From positions 1,054,001 through 1,118,000 of the forward strand of contig NZ_AP025017.1 of assembly GCF_019974135.1 (NCBI RefSeq): a DNA stretch of 64,000 nucleotides, written 5' to 3'. Positions 36,768 to 48,336 of the stretch are shown piece after piece. The translations under genes and the position numbers were made by a program. The notes under the pieces are model-generated. The model was given only the letters and a program-made list of their open reading frames with translations. It was not told the DNA's origin and ran no database searches. This stretch comes from Actinomyces capricornis (GTDB lineage: Bacteria; Actinomycetota; Actinomycetes; Actinomycetales; Actinomycetaceae). The number at the start of each line of letters is the position of its first letter. Position 1 is the stretch's first letter.

Positions 36768-37904
36768 ATGAGCACCGCGCCGATTCCACCGCTCGACCCT
36801 AGCCTGGTGCCGCACCTCATTCGCAGCTCGCGCCTCGCCCCGGTCACCGACCTGCAGGGCCGCTCGGCCATCCGCCTGTCCCGGGGCATCTACTGGGAGC
36901 CCGACCCCCGGGCCCAGGGCTGGCAGCACCGCCACACCCTCTGCCTGGCGCGGGCCAAGGCGGCACACCTGTCCCACACAGGCTCCTACCTCAGCCACAC
37001 CTCGGCGGCGCTCTGGCTCGGGCTGGCCCAGTACAGCCAGCAGCCCGACGTCTACCTGGCGGTCGGCTCCAGGCCGACCCACATGCCCCTGCCAGTCGTG
37101 GAGTTCACCGCCTCGGGAGAGCCCTTCGCCTCCGCCCATCCGCGCTTCGACCGGCAGCTCACGCTCTGGCGCCGCGGCCTCGACCTGCACAGGGACGAGC
37201 TCGTCGTTGCCAACGGCCTGCCCATGACCAGTCCCCTGCGCACCGCCTTCGACTGCGCCTGCGACGAGCCCGCGCTCAACGCCCTGAGCATCGCCGACTC
37301 CGCGCTGCGGCTCGTGTGCCGGCCCGACCGGCGCCACCCCACCGACGCTACGGCTCCCTGGGCCCAGGCCATCCGCGTCTGGGACGAGCTCATCGCACGC
37401 CACCCCCGGCGTCGGGGAATCGCGCAGGCCCGCGCCATCCTGGCCGCCGCCAGCCCCTGGGCGGAGTCGGTCCTGGAGAGCGCCACTCGATGGCTGCTGC
37501 ACGCCATCGGCGCGGAGCCACCGCACCTCCAGCACCAGATCAGCCTGGGCACCGGGCCCGCATGGGTGGATCTGTGCTGGCCCCAGTACCAGCTCATCAT
37601 CGAGGTCGACGGCCGGGTCAAGTACGCCTCCCGCCAGGACGCCTGGAAGGAGAAGCACCGCCAGGACGCCATCCACGAGCTGGGCTGGACCTTCCTGCGC
37701 CTCAGCAGCAGCGACCTTGCCAGGCCCGAGGCCCTGGCGATGAGGATCCGCCAGGCCTTCCCGCCGACCGCCGTCGCCTCCTTCGCCCCGCGCCCGGAGT
37801 TCCTGCGGCCGGGGGCCGCACTGGCCGATGGCCTCGACGCCGCCTCCGCCCTCTCCCGGCCCCGGTCACAGCCCCGGTCCCGGTCACAACCCCAGCGCGC
37901 ATAA
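36768..37904 (+). CDS. DUF559-like endonuclease-domain protein with AbiEi-like N-terminus
   Basis: 378 residues. The N-terminal ~250 residues resemble the AbiEi-type winged-helix plus C-terminal domain found in many actinobacterial proteins (TDLQGRSAIRLSRGIYWEPD, HTGSYLSHTSAALWLGL, LPMTSPLRTAFDCACD). The C-terminal ~100 residues carry a PD-(D/E)xK/Vsr-like core: VDLCWPQYQLIIEVDGRVKY with Asp, Glu and Asp, then a Lys/Gln region and LGWTFLRLSSSDL. A role in DNA cleavage, defence or toxin-antitoxin function is possible. The start at 36768 is favoured by GAGTCT 6 bases upstream; an in-frame ATG at 36750 is the alternative. It is bracketed by family-1 repeats B and C. Confidence 0.75.
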   Translation: MSTAPIPPLDPSLVPHLIRSSRLAPVTDLQGRSAIRLSRGIYWEPDPRAQGWQHRHTLCLARAKAAHLSHTGSYLSHTSAALWLGLAQYSQQPDVYLAVGSRPTHMPLPVVEFTASGEPFASAHPRFDRQLTLWRRGLDLHRDELVVANGLPMTSPLRTAFDCACDEPALNALSIADSALRLVCRPDRRHPTDATAPWAQAIRVWDELIARHPRRRGIAQARAILAAASPWAESVLESATRWLLHAIGAEPPHLQHQISLGTGPAWVDLCWPQYQLIIEVDGRVKYASRQDAWKEKHRQDAIHELGWTFLRLSSSDLARPEALAMRIRQAFPPTAVASFAPRPEFLRPGAALADGLDAASALSRPRSQPRSRSQPQRA

Positions 37905-37905
37905 T

Positions 37906-38002
37906 GCGGGGTTGTCTGCAGTTCGCAGGGGATGTCTGCACATCGGAGAGGTCCCAGAGGTGCATTCCACCGACAACACCGGCAAACCACAGACAACCCC
38001 GC
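37906..38002 (+). repeat. Intergenic repeat family 1, copy C (97 bp with 13-bp inverted ends)
   Basis: GCGGGGTTGTCTG at 37906-37918 pairs exactly with CAGACAACCCCGC at 37990-38002. Between them are GATGTCTGCACATCGG, GGTCCCAGAGGTGCATTCC and ACCGACAACACCGGC. It begins one base after the nuclease stop codon. Its full-length match with copy B shows it is a repeated unit and not only a terminator. Confidence 0.85.
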
Positions 38003-38130
38003 GAAGCGCACCCGCCCCCGCACCACGCAGGACCGAACCGGGCCACCGCAAGAGCCGGGCCCGCACCGCCCACACACGTGGGCCCGCGCAGGCCCGGCTC
38101 CCGCCACCCCACCGGGGAGAAGCCTCAGCC

Positions 38131-40803
<2,673 letters not shown>

Positions 40804-41128
40804 ACGGATCTCCTTGTGGATCTGCGGGGTTCTGTCGACGGCGCGGGGCATGGGCCCCGGTGTCTTCCGCTGAGTCCAACCGCAGCAGGGTTGAGTCTAT
40901 TCCACTCAACCTTGGGGTTCACTCCTTGTTTCCCATGTCACACTCATGGCGTATCGCACTCCATCCCGGCCATGGCTCGCGGAGCCGCCCCACCGGGCCA
41001 GCCTCCGCCCCGCAGCAGGCCGCACCCAGAACCGCGGACCACCGTCCGGCAGGCCCATGGCATGACATGCCCTCCCGGCGCACGGTATTGTCACAGCCAG
41101 GTCACACCCCTGCCTTGAGGAGTCCTCC
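40804..41128. other. Divergent promoter region of clpB and the lipoprotein gene
   Basis: No gene is supported in 325 bases. It contains the clpB HAIR operator (40890-40910). A GAGGAG ribosome-binding site for the lipoprotein gene lies at its right edge. Confidence 0.55.
40890..40910 (-). promoter_or_regulatory. HAIR operator (HspR site) upstream of clpB
   Basis: GTTGAGT, seven bases, ACTCAAC: an inverted repeat matching the HAIR consensus CTTGAGT-N7-ACTCAAG except for the outermost base on each side. It lies 87-107 bases upstream of the clpB ATG. hspR is encoded about 10 kb away in this window. Confidence 0.9.
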
Positions 41129-41950
41129 ATGACACGAATGACCACCATGGCGCGCGCCACGCGCTCCACCCTGGCCGTGATCGCGATGGCCAGCACCGCC
41201 CTGACCCTGAGCGCCTGCAACATCCTCGGGGGCGGAGACTCCTCCGCGGCCGGCACCGCCTCATCGGCATCGGCCGCGACCGATGCCGGGGACAGCGCCC
41301 CGACCGACGGCAACGGCAATGGGGTGCGCTCCAAGCCCTCCTCCGATGCCACCACCCCCGCCGCGACCAAGAGCCCGAAGGCCAGCGCCAGCCCCAGTGC
41401 GAGCGCCAGCGCCGGGGCCTCCGCCGAGCTCGCCGAGCCCGCCACTCCCCCGGAGGGCTACCAGACGGCCACGGCCGAGAAGGCCGGCATCACCTTCGCC
41501 CTGCCCGCGGACTGGTCCATCTACTCCACCCTGGACGACGCCGAGATCGCTGAGATCGCGGCACGGCTGGAGACCGACACCTCCACCGTGAGCTCCTCGA
41601 CCCGGCTTCAGGACCTCCTGGCCATTGCCGGCAGCCGCGACAGCAATGGCCTGCTGGAGCACGCCACCTGCATATCGGTCGCCCTCCCCCTGGGCCTGGT
41701 CAGTGAGGAGACCATGACCAACAACGTGACCGAGGACGGCAGCACGGTCGAGAAGTACTCCACGGTCGACACGGCCAACGGCACCGGCTCCTACCTCATC
41801 TACAACGATGCCACCTACGACGGCACCGTGAAGACCGCCGACCTCTACCTGCCCAACCCAGCGGGCTCGATGGTGCTCCTGCGGGTCTCCAGCAGCTCGA
41901 CCGAGCGCACCCAGCAGCTCGTGGACACCGTCACAGCCACCCTGCGCTGA
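41129..41950 (+). CDS. Surface lipoprotein of unknown function
   Basis: 273 residues. The signal peptide ends in a lipobox (STALTLSAC, Cys near 31). A low-complexity Ser/Ala/Pro/Thr linker (KASASPSASASAGASAEL) leads to a folded C-terminal domain of about 165 residues (GITFALPADWSIYSTLDD to VDTVTATLR) resembling small lipoprotein domains of the LpqN/PsbP-like kind, though I cannot confirm the family. GAGGAG precedes the ATG. It is divergent from clpB. Confidence 0.75.
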   Translation: MTRMTTMARATRSTLAVIAMASTALTLSACNILGGGDSSAAGTASSASAATDAGDSAPTDGNGNGVRSKPSSDATTPAATKSPKASASPSASASAGASAELAEPATPPEGYQTATAEKAGITFALPADWSIYSTLDDAEIAEIAARLETDTSTVSSSTRLQDLLAIAGSRDSNGLLEHATCISVALPLGLVSEETMTNNVTEDGSTVEKYSTVDTANGTGSYLIYNDATYDGTVKTADLYLPNPAGSMVLLRVSSSSTERTQQLVDTVTATLR

Positions 41951-42161
41951 GCGGCCGCCAGGAACGAGGCGACTCCCCCGGGCCCCGGGCCGGACACACT
42001 CCGGCCCGGGGCCCGCCAGTTCAATGGGCCTCCTTCAATGGGCCTCGGTCGGGGGCGGTCGGGCCTTGCGCGCGGATCGCGTTTCGGCGTCGAACCTGGC
42101 AGCATTCCCCCTGAGGCCGACGTCGCCCGACGCCGCGCCACCCGAGGGAAGGAGAAGACAC

Positions 42162-42344
42162 ATGGGACTTGGTGACCTGACGAAGAAGGCCAGCGAGGCT
42201 CTCGGCTCCGACAAGGGCGAGGAGATCAGCGACAAGGCGCTCGACGCCGCTGCCGACGCCGCGAAGAAGGCCACCGGCGGCAAGTTCGACGACAAGATCG
42301 ACTCCGCGCGCGAGGCTGCCGACGGAAAGCTCGGCAACGCCTGA
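42162..42344 (+). CDS. Small Rv0909/MT0933-like antitoxin-family protein
   Basis: 60 residues, rich in Lys, Asp and Ala: MGLGDLTKKASEALGSDKGE, then KKATGGKFDDKIDSAREAAD. The layout matches the short Rv0909-type proteins annotated as antitoxins in mycobacteria (a helix, then a TGGKY/F-x-D-K-I motif, then a second helix). No toxin gene is adjacent, so a general stress or CsbD-like role is equally possible. AAGGAGAAG precedes the ATG, and a strong terminator follows. Confidence 0.75.
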   Translation: MGLGDLTKKASEALGSDKGEEISDKALDAAADAAKKATGGKFDDKIDSAREAADGKLGNA

Positions 42345-42382
42345 GCTGCGAGCCACCCACCGCGGTCCTTCTGATCGCAGGA

Positions 42383-42415
42383 GGAGCCCCGCACCCGATA
42401 CGGGTGCGGGGCTCC
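42383..42415 (+). terminator. Strong intrinsic-type terminator hairpin
   Basis: GGAGCCCCGCACCCG at 42383-42397 and CGGGTGCGGGGCTCC at 42401-42415 form a perfect 15-bp stem with a 3-base loop, 39 bases after the small gene's stop. It is followed by a pyrimidine-rich stretch rather than a pure T-run. Confidence 0.85.
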
Positions 42416-42511
42416 CTTCATCTCCCCCTCATCCCCGCCCCCCGGCTCAGAGCCGGCGCTGCGCCCCTGGCGATCCCCACCCAGGCCCGCCGCGCGTGAT
42501 CCAATGGGGTC

Positions 42512-45001
42512 ATGCACGACCACGCCCCCGACGTCGATCCCGCCCCCGCTCAGGTCACAGCCCCCGACGTCGATCCCCGGCAGGCCGCAGGCGCACCCGC
42601 CGCAGGGGATCGCGCCGCGGGCGAGGCCCTGCCCCCGGTGCCGGACTGGCTCGATGAGGTCGAGGGGGAGCGGGCGCTGGCCTGGGTCGAGCAGCGCAAC
42701 GAGGAGACGCGGGCCGCCTATGCCGACGATCCCGGCTTCACCGGCCTGGCGGAGTCCATCGAGTCGATCCTGGACTCCCCCGACCGCATCCCCATGGTCT
42801 CCGAGCGCGCCGGCATGCTCTACAACTTCTGGACCGATGCGGAGCATCCGCGCGGGCTGTGGCGGCGCACCACCTGGCTGGACTACGCCTCCGGCGCCCC
42901 CGGCGGGGGCGGGGAGGCCCCCGAGCCGCAGTGGGAGGTGCTCCTGGACCTCGATGCGCTGGGGCGCGAGGAGGGCCGCACCTGGGTATGGCATGGCGCG
43001 CAGGTCCTGGACACCGGCCCCCGCGCGGGGCGGCGGGCGCTGGTGACCCTCTCGGAGGGAGGCTCGGATGCGGACATCACCCGGGAGTTCGACCTGGAGA
43101 AGCGCCGCTTCATCCCCGCCCAGGAGGGCGGATTCCTCCGCCCGTCCTCCAAGGGGTCGATGAGCTGGGCCGATGAGGAGGGCGAGTCGGTGCTGCTGGT
43201 CACCGACCTGGGCGAGGGCTCTCTGACCCACTCGGGCTATCCGCGCCAGGTCCGCCGCATGCGCCGCGACCAGTGCCCCGAGCAGGCCGAGGTCCTGGGC
43301 ACCGCCGCCACCGCCGCGGTGGCCGCCTCCGCCTTCTACGACCACTGGGGCCGCACCTGGCTGGCCACGGCCCCCGACTTCTACTCCACCCGCATCTGGC
43401 TGGTCGACGACGGCACCGGTGACGGGCAGGACGGAGCGCCGCAGGGCGGAGGGGACGGAGGGGGCGATGGCGCCCGGGCAGGCGCCCCGCGGGCGGGGGC
43501 CGCCGCCCCGGGCGGCCTGGGCAGTGAGGAGGAGAGCGTGCCCCGCGGGGTGCGCCTGGAGGTGCCCGAGTCCGCGCAGGTGGGGATGAGCCGGGACTGG
43601 CTGACGGTCGAGCTGCGCGAGCCCTGGCGGGTCGGGGGCCGCACCTACGCCCAGGGCAGCCTCCTGGCTGCCCCGCTCCAGGACTTCCTCCGGGGCGAGC
43701 GCCACCTGACGGTCCTGTTCGAGCCCACGGCGAGCACCTCACTGGCGGGCGCCTCGTGGAGCCGCAGCCACCTCATCCTCACGGTGCTCGACGACGTCGT
43801 CCCCCGCCTGGAGATCCTCACCCCACCGCCCATGGATGCCGACCATCAGCCCTGGGACCGCCACGGGCTGGACCCGGCGGCGCTGGGCCAGGTGCCGCGC
43901 TCCCCCGTCTCGGGCTCCGCCCAGCTGCGGCCGGGGCGGGCCCTGGTGACGCTCTCGGCGAGCCCGGTCAATGCGCGCCACGGCGATGAGCTGTGGCTGA
44001 GCCTGTCGGGGTGGACCACCCCGGCCACCCTGGCCGTGGCCCGCATCGGCGACTCGGGCCGGGTCGAGGGGTGCGCGGTGCTGCGCCGGGCGCCCGCGCG
44101 CTTCGATGCCCAGGACGTGGAGGTCAGCCAGCATGTGGCGGTCAGCCGGGATGGCACGCCGATCCCCTACTTCCAGGTGGGTAGGCCCGCACCGGAGGGC
44201 TCACCCGCCCCGACGATCCTCTACGGCTACGGGGGCTTCGAGCACTCGCTCCTGCCCCACTACCAGCCGGTCATGGGCAGGGCCTGGTTGGAGCGGGGCG
44301 GGATGTACGCGGTGGCCAATATCAGGGGCGGCGGGGAGTACGGGCCCGCCTGGCACCAGGCGGCGCTCCGGGACCGGCGGCTGCGCGCCTACGAGGACTT
44401 CGCGGCGGTGGCCCAGAGCCTGAGCGAGCGCGGGGTGACCTCCCCCGAGCGCCTGGCGGTGCACGGCGGCTCCAACGGGGGCCTGCTGACCGGGGTGATG
44501 CTCACCCGCTACCCCCGGCTCATCGGGGCGGTGGTCTGCGAGGTCCCGCTGCTGGACATGAGCCGCTACCACCGCCTCCTGGCGGGGCACTCGTGGATGG
44601 CGGAGTACGGGGACCCCGACGACCCTGCCCAGTGGGAGTTCATCCGGGAGTTCTCCCCCTTCCACCTTCTGCGCGCCGGACGGCGCTACCCGCCGCTGCT
44701 GCTGGTGACCTCCACCCGCGATGACCGGGTGCACCCGGCCCATGCCCGCTCCATGGCCCACCGGATGCGCCAGCTGGGGCAGGAGGTCACCTACTTCGAG
44801 AACTCCGAGGGCGGGCACGGGGCGGCCTCGACCAATGCGCAACGGGCCTTCATGAGCGCCCTGACCTACGAGTTCTGCTGGCGCACCCTGAGCGCGGCCC
44901 CCGGCGATTCAGTCCCCGGGGCGGCGCATGCGCGAGATGCCCACCACGGTGACGGCCAGGCCCGCGATGCCGCAGAGGAAGGCGCCCACGATCATCAGTG
45001 A
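42512..45001 (+). CDS. Prolyl-oligopeptidase-family (S9) serine peptidase
   Basis: 829 residues, cytosolic: no signal peptide. An N-terminal beta-propeller region carries a Gly/Ala-rich insertion near residues 310-345. The alpha/beta-hydrolase domain has ANIRGGGEYGPAWHQAAL, the nucleophile in HGGSNGGLLTGVML (Ser near 654), the acid in TSTRDDRVHPAHA (near 735) and His in EGGHGAAST (near 768). It probably cleaves short Pro-containing peptides. The last ~30 residues run antisense through the 3' end of the neighbouring gene. TCCAAT lies 6 bases before the ATG, so it is possibly leaderless. Confidence 0.9.
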   Translation: MHDHAPDVDPAPAQVTAPDVDPRQAAGAPAAGDRAAGEALPPVPDWLDEVEGERALAWVEQRNEETRAAYADDPGFTGLAESIESILDSPDRIPMVSERAGMLYNFWTDAEHPRGLWRRTTWLDYASGAPGGGGEAPEPQWEVLLDLDALGREEGRTWVWHGAQVLDTGPRAGRRALVTLSEGGSDADITREFDLEKRRFIPAQEGGFLRPSSKGSMSWADEEGESVLLVTDLGEGSLTHSGYPRQVRRMRRDQCPEQAEVLGTAATAAVAASAFYDHWGRTWLATAPDFYSTRIWLVDDGTGDGQDGAPQGGGDGGGDGARAGAPRAGAAAPGGLGSEEESVPRGVRLEVPESAQVGMSRDWLTVELREPWRVGGRTYAQGSLLAAPLQDFLRGERHLTVLFEPTASTSLAGASWSRSHLILTVLDDVVPRLEILTPPPMDADHQPWDRHGLDPAALGQVPRSPVSGSAQLRPGRALVTLSASPVNARHGDELWLSLSGWTTPATLAVARIGDSGRVEGCAVLRRAPARFDAQDVEVSQHVAVSRDGTPIPYFQVGRPAPEGSPAPTILYGYGGFEHSLLPHYQPVMGRAWLERGGMYAVANIRGGGEYGPAWHQAALRDRRLRAYEDFAAVAQSLSERGVTSPERLAVHGGSNGGLLTGVMLTRYPRLIGAVVCEVPLLDMSRYHRLLAGHSWMAEYGDPDDPAQWEFIREFSPFHLLRAGRRYPPLLLVTSTRDDRVHPAHARSMAHRMRQLGQEVTYFENSEGGHGAASTNAQRAFMSALTYEFCWRTLSAAPGDSVPGAAHARDAHHGDGQARDAAEEGAHDHQ

Positions 45002-45637
45002 GGCGGTCATGAGTCGGCTGGGGCGCACCGGCGGGCCGACGATCATGCCCTCAGTGCCGTTGGGGCAGCTGACGGTGTAGGTGCCTGTGCTGGAGGCGGT
45101 GAAGGAGGCGTAGGGGAGTGACTCGTGCCCGGTGTCCTTGAGCACTGCCGCACCATCGGGGTTGGTGATGGTGCAGTCGATGGTGGGCTGCCCCGAGCCC
45201 GAGTAGAGCATGGCGTGCGCGCCCTCATCGAGGTAGACGGCGCCGGAGTCGCCCACGACCGCGGAGCGGGTGCCCGACCAGTCCACGGAGATGTTGATGG
45301 CCCCCACGATGAGCAGGGCGGGGACCAGGAGCATGAGGATCATGCCCACGGCGAAGGTGCGCCACCTGCGGGCGGGCCGCGCCTGCCGGCCCCAAGCGGC
45401 CGGCAGGCGGCGTCGTCGGCTCCGGGCGGAGGGATTGGTCCACCGCTCCAGGCTCACCCCTCCCTCGGGGGCCTTCCAGCCACTGCTGGGCCCCTCGGGC
45501 AGCCTCCTGGGAGGCGCCGAGGGGGCTGGTCCGGGAGCCGGGTCGAGCCCCTGCTCGGCGCGCACGGCGGCGAGCTCCTCGGGACTCACGCGCCGGCCGT
45601 AGCGGGGCTGACCGTCAGTCTCGTAGGAGCTCGCCAT
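44909..45637 (-). CDS. Two-TM membrane protein with Pro/Arg-rich cytoplasmic tail
   Basis: 242 residues. A cytoplasmic N-terminus (YGRRVSPEELAAVRAEQGLD, Pro-rich, then Arg-rich) leads to a first helix FAVGMILMLLVPALLIVGAI, an exposed beta-like domain of about 95 residues with two Cys (TIDCTITNPDG and YTVSCPNGTEG, a likely disulfide), and a second helix SLMIVGAFLCGIAGLAVTVVG. Function unknown. Its 3' end overlaps the S9 peptidase gene tail to tail by 93 bases. A weak AGGA lies before the ATG. Confidence 0.72.
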   Translation of the reverse strand: MASSYETDGQPRYGRRVSPEELAAVRAEQGLDPAPGPAPSAPPRRLPEGPSSGWKAPEGGVSLERWTNPSARSRRRRLPAAWGRQARPARRWRTFAVGMILMLLVPALLIVGAINISVDWSGTRSAVVGDSGAVYLDEGAHAMLYSGSGQPTIDCTITNPDGAAVLKDTGHESLPYASFTASSTGTYTVSCPNGTEGMIVGPPVRPSRLMTASLMIVGAFLCGIAGLAVTVVGISRMRRPGD

Positions 45638-45679
45638 CGTGGGTCCTGTGGTGGTGTTCCGAGGCCGTCGGGGGAGGCC

Positions 45680-46144
45680 TCAGCCCTGGGTGCGCTTGGC
45701 CGAGTTGGCCACCAGCTCGACGAAGAGCCGCACCAGGCCGATCTGAGCGAAAGCCCAGGGGGCGTTGAACAGGAGGTTGACGAGGAACTCGCCGAAGGCG
45801 AAGGACCTGCTGCCCGTCTCCACGTTGTACTCCCCGGCGTAGTCACCGGCCTTGTAGGCGGCGTAGAGCCAGCTCAGGACGAAGGCGACGGTGGCGACGA
45901 TGAAGATGACCTTGCCGAACTTCTCCGCGAAGGCCTTGGAGGTGTCGAACAGGTTGCTGAAGAAGGAGTCGCCGGCCGGGGCCTGGGGCGGGTAGGGCTG
46001 ACCGGGGGCGGCGCCTGCCCCGGGCGCGACTGGGACCTGCTGGCCAGGAGCCTGGGCCGGGTAGGGCTGCCCGGGGATCGGGGCGGAGGGCGCCGAGGGC
46101 TGCTGGGGGTAGTAGGGCTGGCCGGGAGGCTGGGGCTGTGTCAT
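45680..46144 (-). CDS. DUF4282-type membrane protein with Pro/Gln/Tyr-rich tail
   Basis: 154 residues. The tail consists of Pro/Gln/Tyr/Ala repeats (GQPYYPQQPSAPSAPIPGQP). The FFSNLFDTSKAFAEKFGKVIF motif leads into two hydrophobic segments (VIFIVATVAFVLSWLYAAYK and EFLVNLLFNAPWAFAQIGLV), ending RLFVELVANSAKRTQG, the DUF4282 pattern. Role unknown. GGAAGAGA precedes the ATG. It lies next to a second DUF4282 gene of the same layout. Confidence 0.78.
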   Translation of the reverse strand: MTQPQPPGQPYYPQQPSAPSAPIPGQPYPAQAPGQQVPVAPGAGAAPGQPYPPQAPAGDSFFSNLFDTSKAFAEKFGKVIFIVATVAFVLSWLYAAYKAGDYAGEYNVETGSRSFAFGEFLVNLLFNAPWAFAQIGLVRLFVELVANSAKRTQG

Positions 46145-46327
46145 CAGGATGTCTCTTCCATCAGGGTCCGGGACGCCGGAAGACTACAGGGCGCGCCTTG
46201 CCGATGTCATCGTCGCGGGCTATGAGCGAGAAGTCCCACAGGCACTGCCCAAGGCCCGCCCCGGGCCGCGCCCGCCCATGGGACGTGGCGGGCCGCGGCG
46301 GCCTCTCGGACAACCGTCCCGCAGGAC

Positions 46328-46849
46328 TCAGCGGCGCTCGGCGAGCGCGCGGGTGTTCATCTCGGTGCGGATGATGGCCACCACGAACTCCAGGAGCATC
46401 CGCCCGGCGATCACCTGGAGCAGGGCGGGGACGATGCCGACGATGAGGGCGAAGAGGAAGGCCGCCCCGTCGAACTCGCCGCGGTAGGTGTTGGCGCCAG
46501 AGATGCTCCCGAAGCCGTAGGAGCCGAAGAGCCAGGTCAGACCCACTCCGATGAGCCAGAGGATGTAGATGACCTTGGCCCAGGTGATGGTGATGTACTT
46601 GGTGAAGCTCATGTCGAACAGAGCGCCGAAGAAGTTCCCCGTGGCCGGGGTGGACATCTGCCCCATCGCCTGGCCGGGGTAGGGCTGGGCGGGGTAGACC
46701 GGGGCGGGCTGGGGGGCAGCAGGGTCGGGATATGCCGGCGGCGCGGCGTAGGAGGCCGTGCCCGGGGTGCCTGAGACGTAGGCCTGCGACGGTGGAGCGG
46801 GCGGGGCAGGCGGCACTTGGTTCTGATCAGGGCTCATCGGCTGGGACAT
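46328..46849 (-). CDS. Second DUF4282-type membrane protein
   Basis: 173 residues. A Pro/Ala/Tyr-rich tail (PPAYPDPAAPQPAPVYPAQP), then FFGALFDMSFTKYITITWAK, two hydrophobic segments (VIYILWLIGVGLTWLFGSYG and FLFALIVGIVPALLQVIAG) and the end RMLLEFVVAIIRTEMNTRAL. AAGGAGGAG before the ATG at 46849 sets the start. It is similar in layout to the 45680-46144 product but clearly diverged; probably an old duplication. Confidence 0.78.
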   Translation of the reverse strand: MSQPMSPDQNQVPPAPPAPPSQAYVSGTPGTASYAAPPAYPDPAAPQPAPVYPAQPYPGQAMGQMSTPATGNFFGALFDMSFTKYITITWAKVIYILWLIGVGLTWLFGSYGFGSISGANTYRGEFDGAAFLFALIVGIVPALLQVIAGRMLLEFVVAIIRTEMNTRALAERR

Positions 46850-46940
46850 CGTGATGCTCCTCCTTGGCATTGGGGACGCCCACAGCCTACTGGCCCCCAC
46901 CGTTGGGCCCCGCAGGCGCCATCGCGGCTCGCGCCGGGTC

Positions 46941-48227
46941 CTATGCCGCTGCGGGCGCGCCCTGGATGGGCGCCGACGGCGGGGCTGGGATGCGCCGCCG
47001 CCTGGCGCTGCGGGCCACGGCTGTGCGCAGAAGCGTCTCGAAGGGGCCGGGATCGCCGCGCCGCTCCAGGGCCGCGCACAGCACGACAGTGACCAGCCAC
47101 ACCCCGACGGCGATGACCGCGGCCACCGCGTCGCCCGGGCGCAGCTCGGTGCCCACCAACCAGGGGATGACGGCGAAGATGAGGCCGAAGAGGATCGTCT
47201 GGGACAGGTAGGCCGTCATCGAGCGCCGCCCCACGGCCGAGGCCACCCACCGCAGGCCGGTCAGCTCGCCGTCGGGCCGCGGGCCACCGGCGTACAGGGC
47301 CAGCAGCGCCAGCCAGCCGCAGGCGCCCAGGGGGCCGGTGAGCTCGGAGACCATCACATCGGTGACCGCCGGCTGAGCCCAGCCCCCGTAGGCCAGCCCC
47401 GCGTGCAGGCCCCCCAGCGCCCCCAGGCCAAGGCCGCCCACGGCCACGGCCACCAGGAGGCGGCGGTGGCGCTCGGGGTGGGAGAGCAGATCGGTGTCGG
47501 CCAGGCGCGCACCGATGAACATCGCCGGGATCGCCATGCTGGAGGTCAGGACGATCAGGGTGATGAAGACCCAGACGAGGTGGTTGTGAAGCATCCAGGG
47601 AAGGGCCCCGCCGCCGGTCACCTGCTCGGCGTACTGCCCCTGCTGCTGCCCCTGGGCGTAGGTGGACATGACCACCCACAGCAGGACGACGAGGCAGGCG
47701 GCGATGGCGCGCTTGCGGTGCTTGCGGGCCAGCCAGCCGGCGAAGATGACGGCCATGAGCCCGTAGGTGCCGATGATGTCCCCGTAGAAGAACACCCCGT
47801 GCACCGCGCCGAACAGCACCATCCACCAGCCCCGGCGACGCACCAGGCGGCGGGCATCCACCGTGGCCTGCTCCCGGGCCCAAGCCCGCAACTCGGGAGC
47901 CGCCTGATCCGCGCCGCCCCCGGTGACCGACTCCAGATACGCCCGCTCCCCCGAGGCGACGCGCCGGTTGATCATGGTCACCAACCCGAAGCCGAAGAGC
48001 ATCGCGAACAGCGGGTAGGCACGGCGGTCCACCAGCACGGTGCGGATGAGCACCCACACCGAATCGGCGTCGGACATCCGCTCATAATCCGGCAGCGCAC
48101 CCCCCGCCAGCGAGGTGTCCGTCCACACGGGGACATTGGCCAGGGCGATGAGCAGGAGCATGAATCCGCGGGCAACATCGGGAGCGGGGAACCGAACTCC
48201 ACGGGTGAAGGAGGTCACGAGGCGCAT
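46941..48227 (-). CDS. DUF418 polytopic membrane protein (copy 1)
   Basis: 428 residues. The N-terminal RGFMLLLIALANVPVW, YPLFAMLFGFGLVTMINRR, GWWMVLFGAVHGVFFYGDII, and the C-terminal DUF418 region MTAYLSQTILFGLIFAVIPW with GPFETLLRTAVARSARRR. About nine or ten membrane segments. Role unknown; the family is related to membrane acyltransferase-like proteins. TACAAT lies exactly 6 bases before the ATG at 48227, so it is probably leaderless. It is a tandem paralogue of the next gene. Confidence 0.9.
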   Translation of the reverse strand: MRLVTSFTRGVRFPAPDVARGFMLLLIALANVPVWTDTSLAGGALPDYERMSDADSVWVLIRTVLVDRRAYPLFAMLFGFGLVTMINRRVASGERAYLESVTGGGADQAAPELRAWAREQATVDARRLVRRRGWWMVLFGAVHGVFFYGDIIGTYGLMAVIFAGWLARKHRKRAIAACLVVLLWVVMSTYAQGQQQGQYAEQVTGGGALPWMLHNHLVWVFITLIVLTSSMAIPAMFIGARLADTDLLSHPERHRRLLVAVAVGGLGLGALGGLHAGLAYGGWAQPAVTDVMVSELTGPLGACGWLALLALYAGGPRPDGELTGLRWVASAVGRRSMTAYLSQTILFGLIFAVIPWLVGTELRPGDAVAAVIAVGVWLVTVVLCAALERRGDPGPFETLLRTAVARSARRRRIPAPPSAPIQGAPAAA

Positions 48228-48336
48228 TACCCCATTGTATGGAGCACGCCACACTCTGGGTGTCGCCTGAATGGCTGACACCGTTCGGCCCCCGCCGTTG
48301 GGCCCCCGCAGGCGCCATCGCGGCTCGCGCCGGGGC

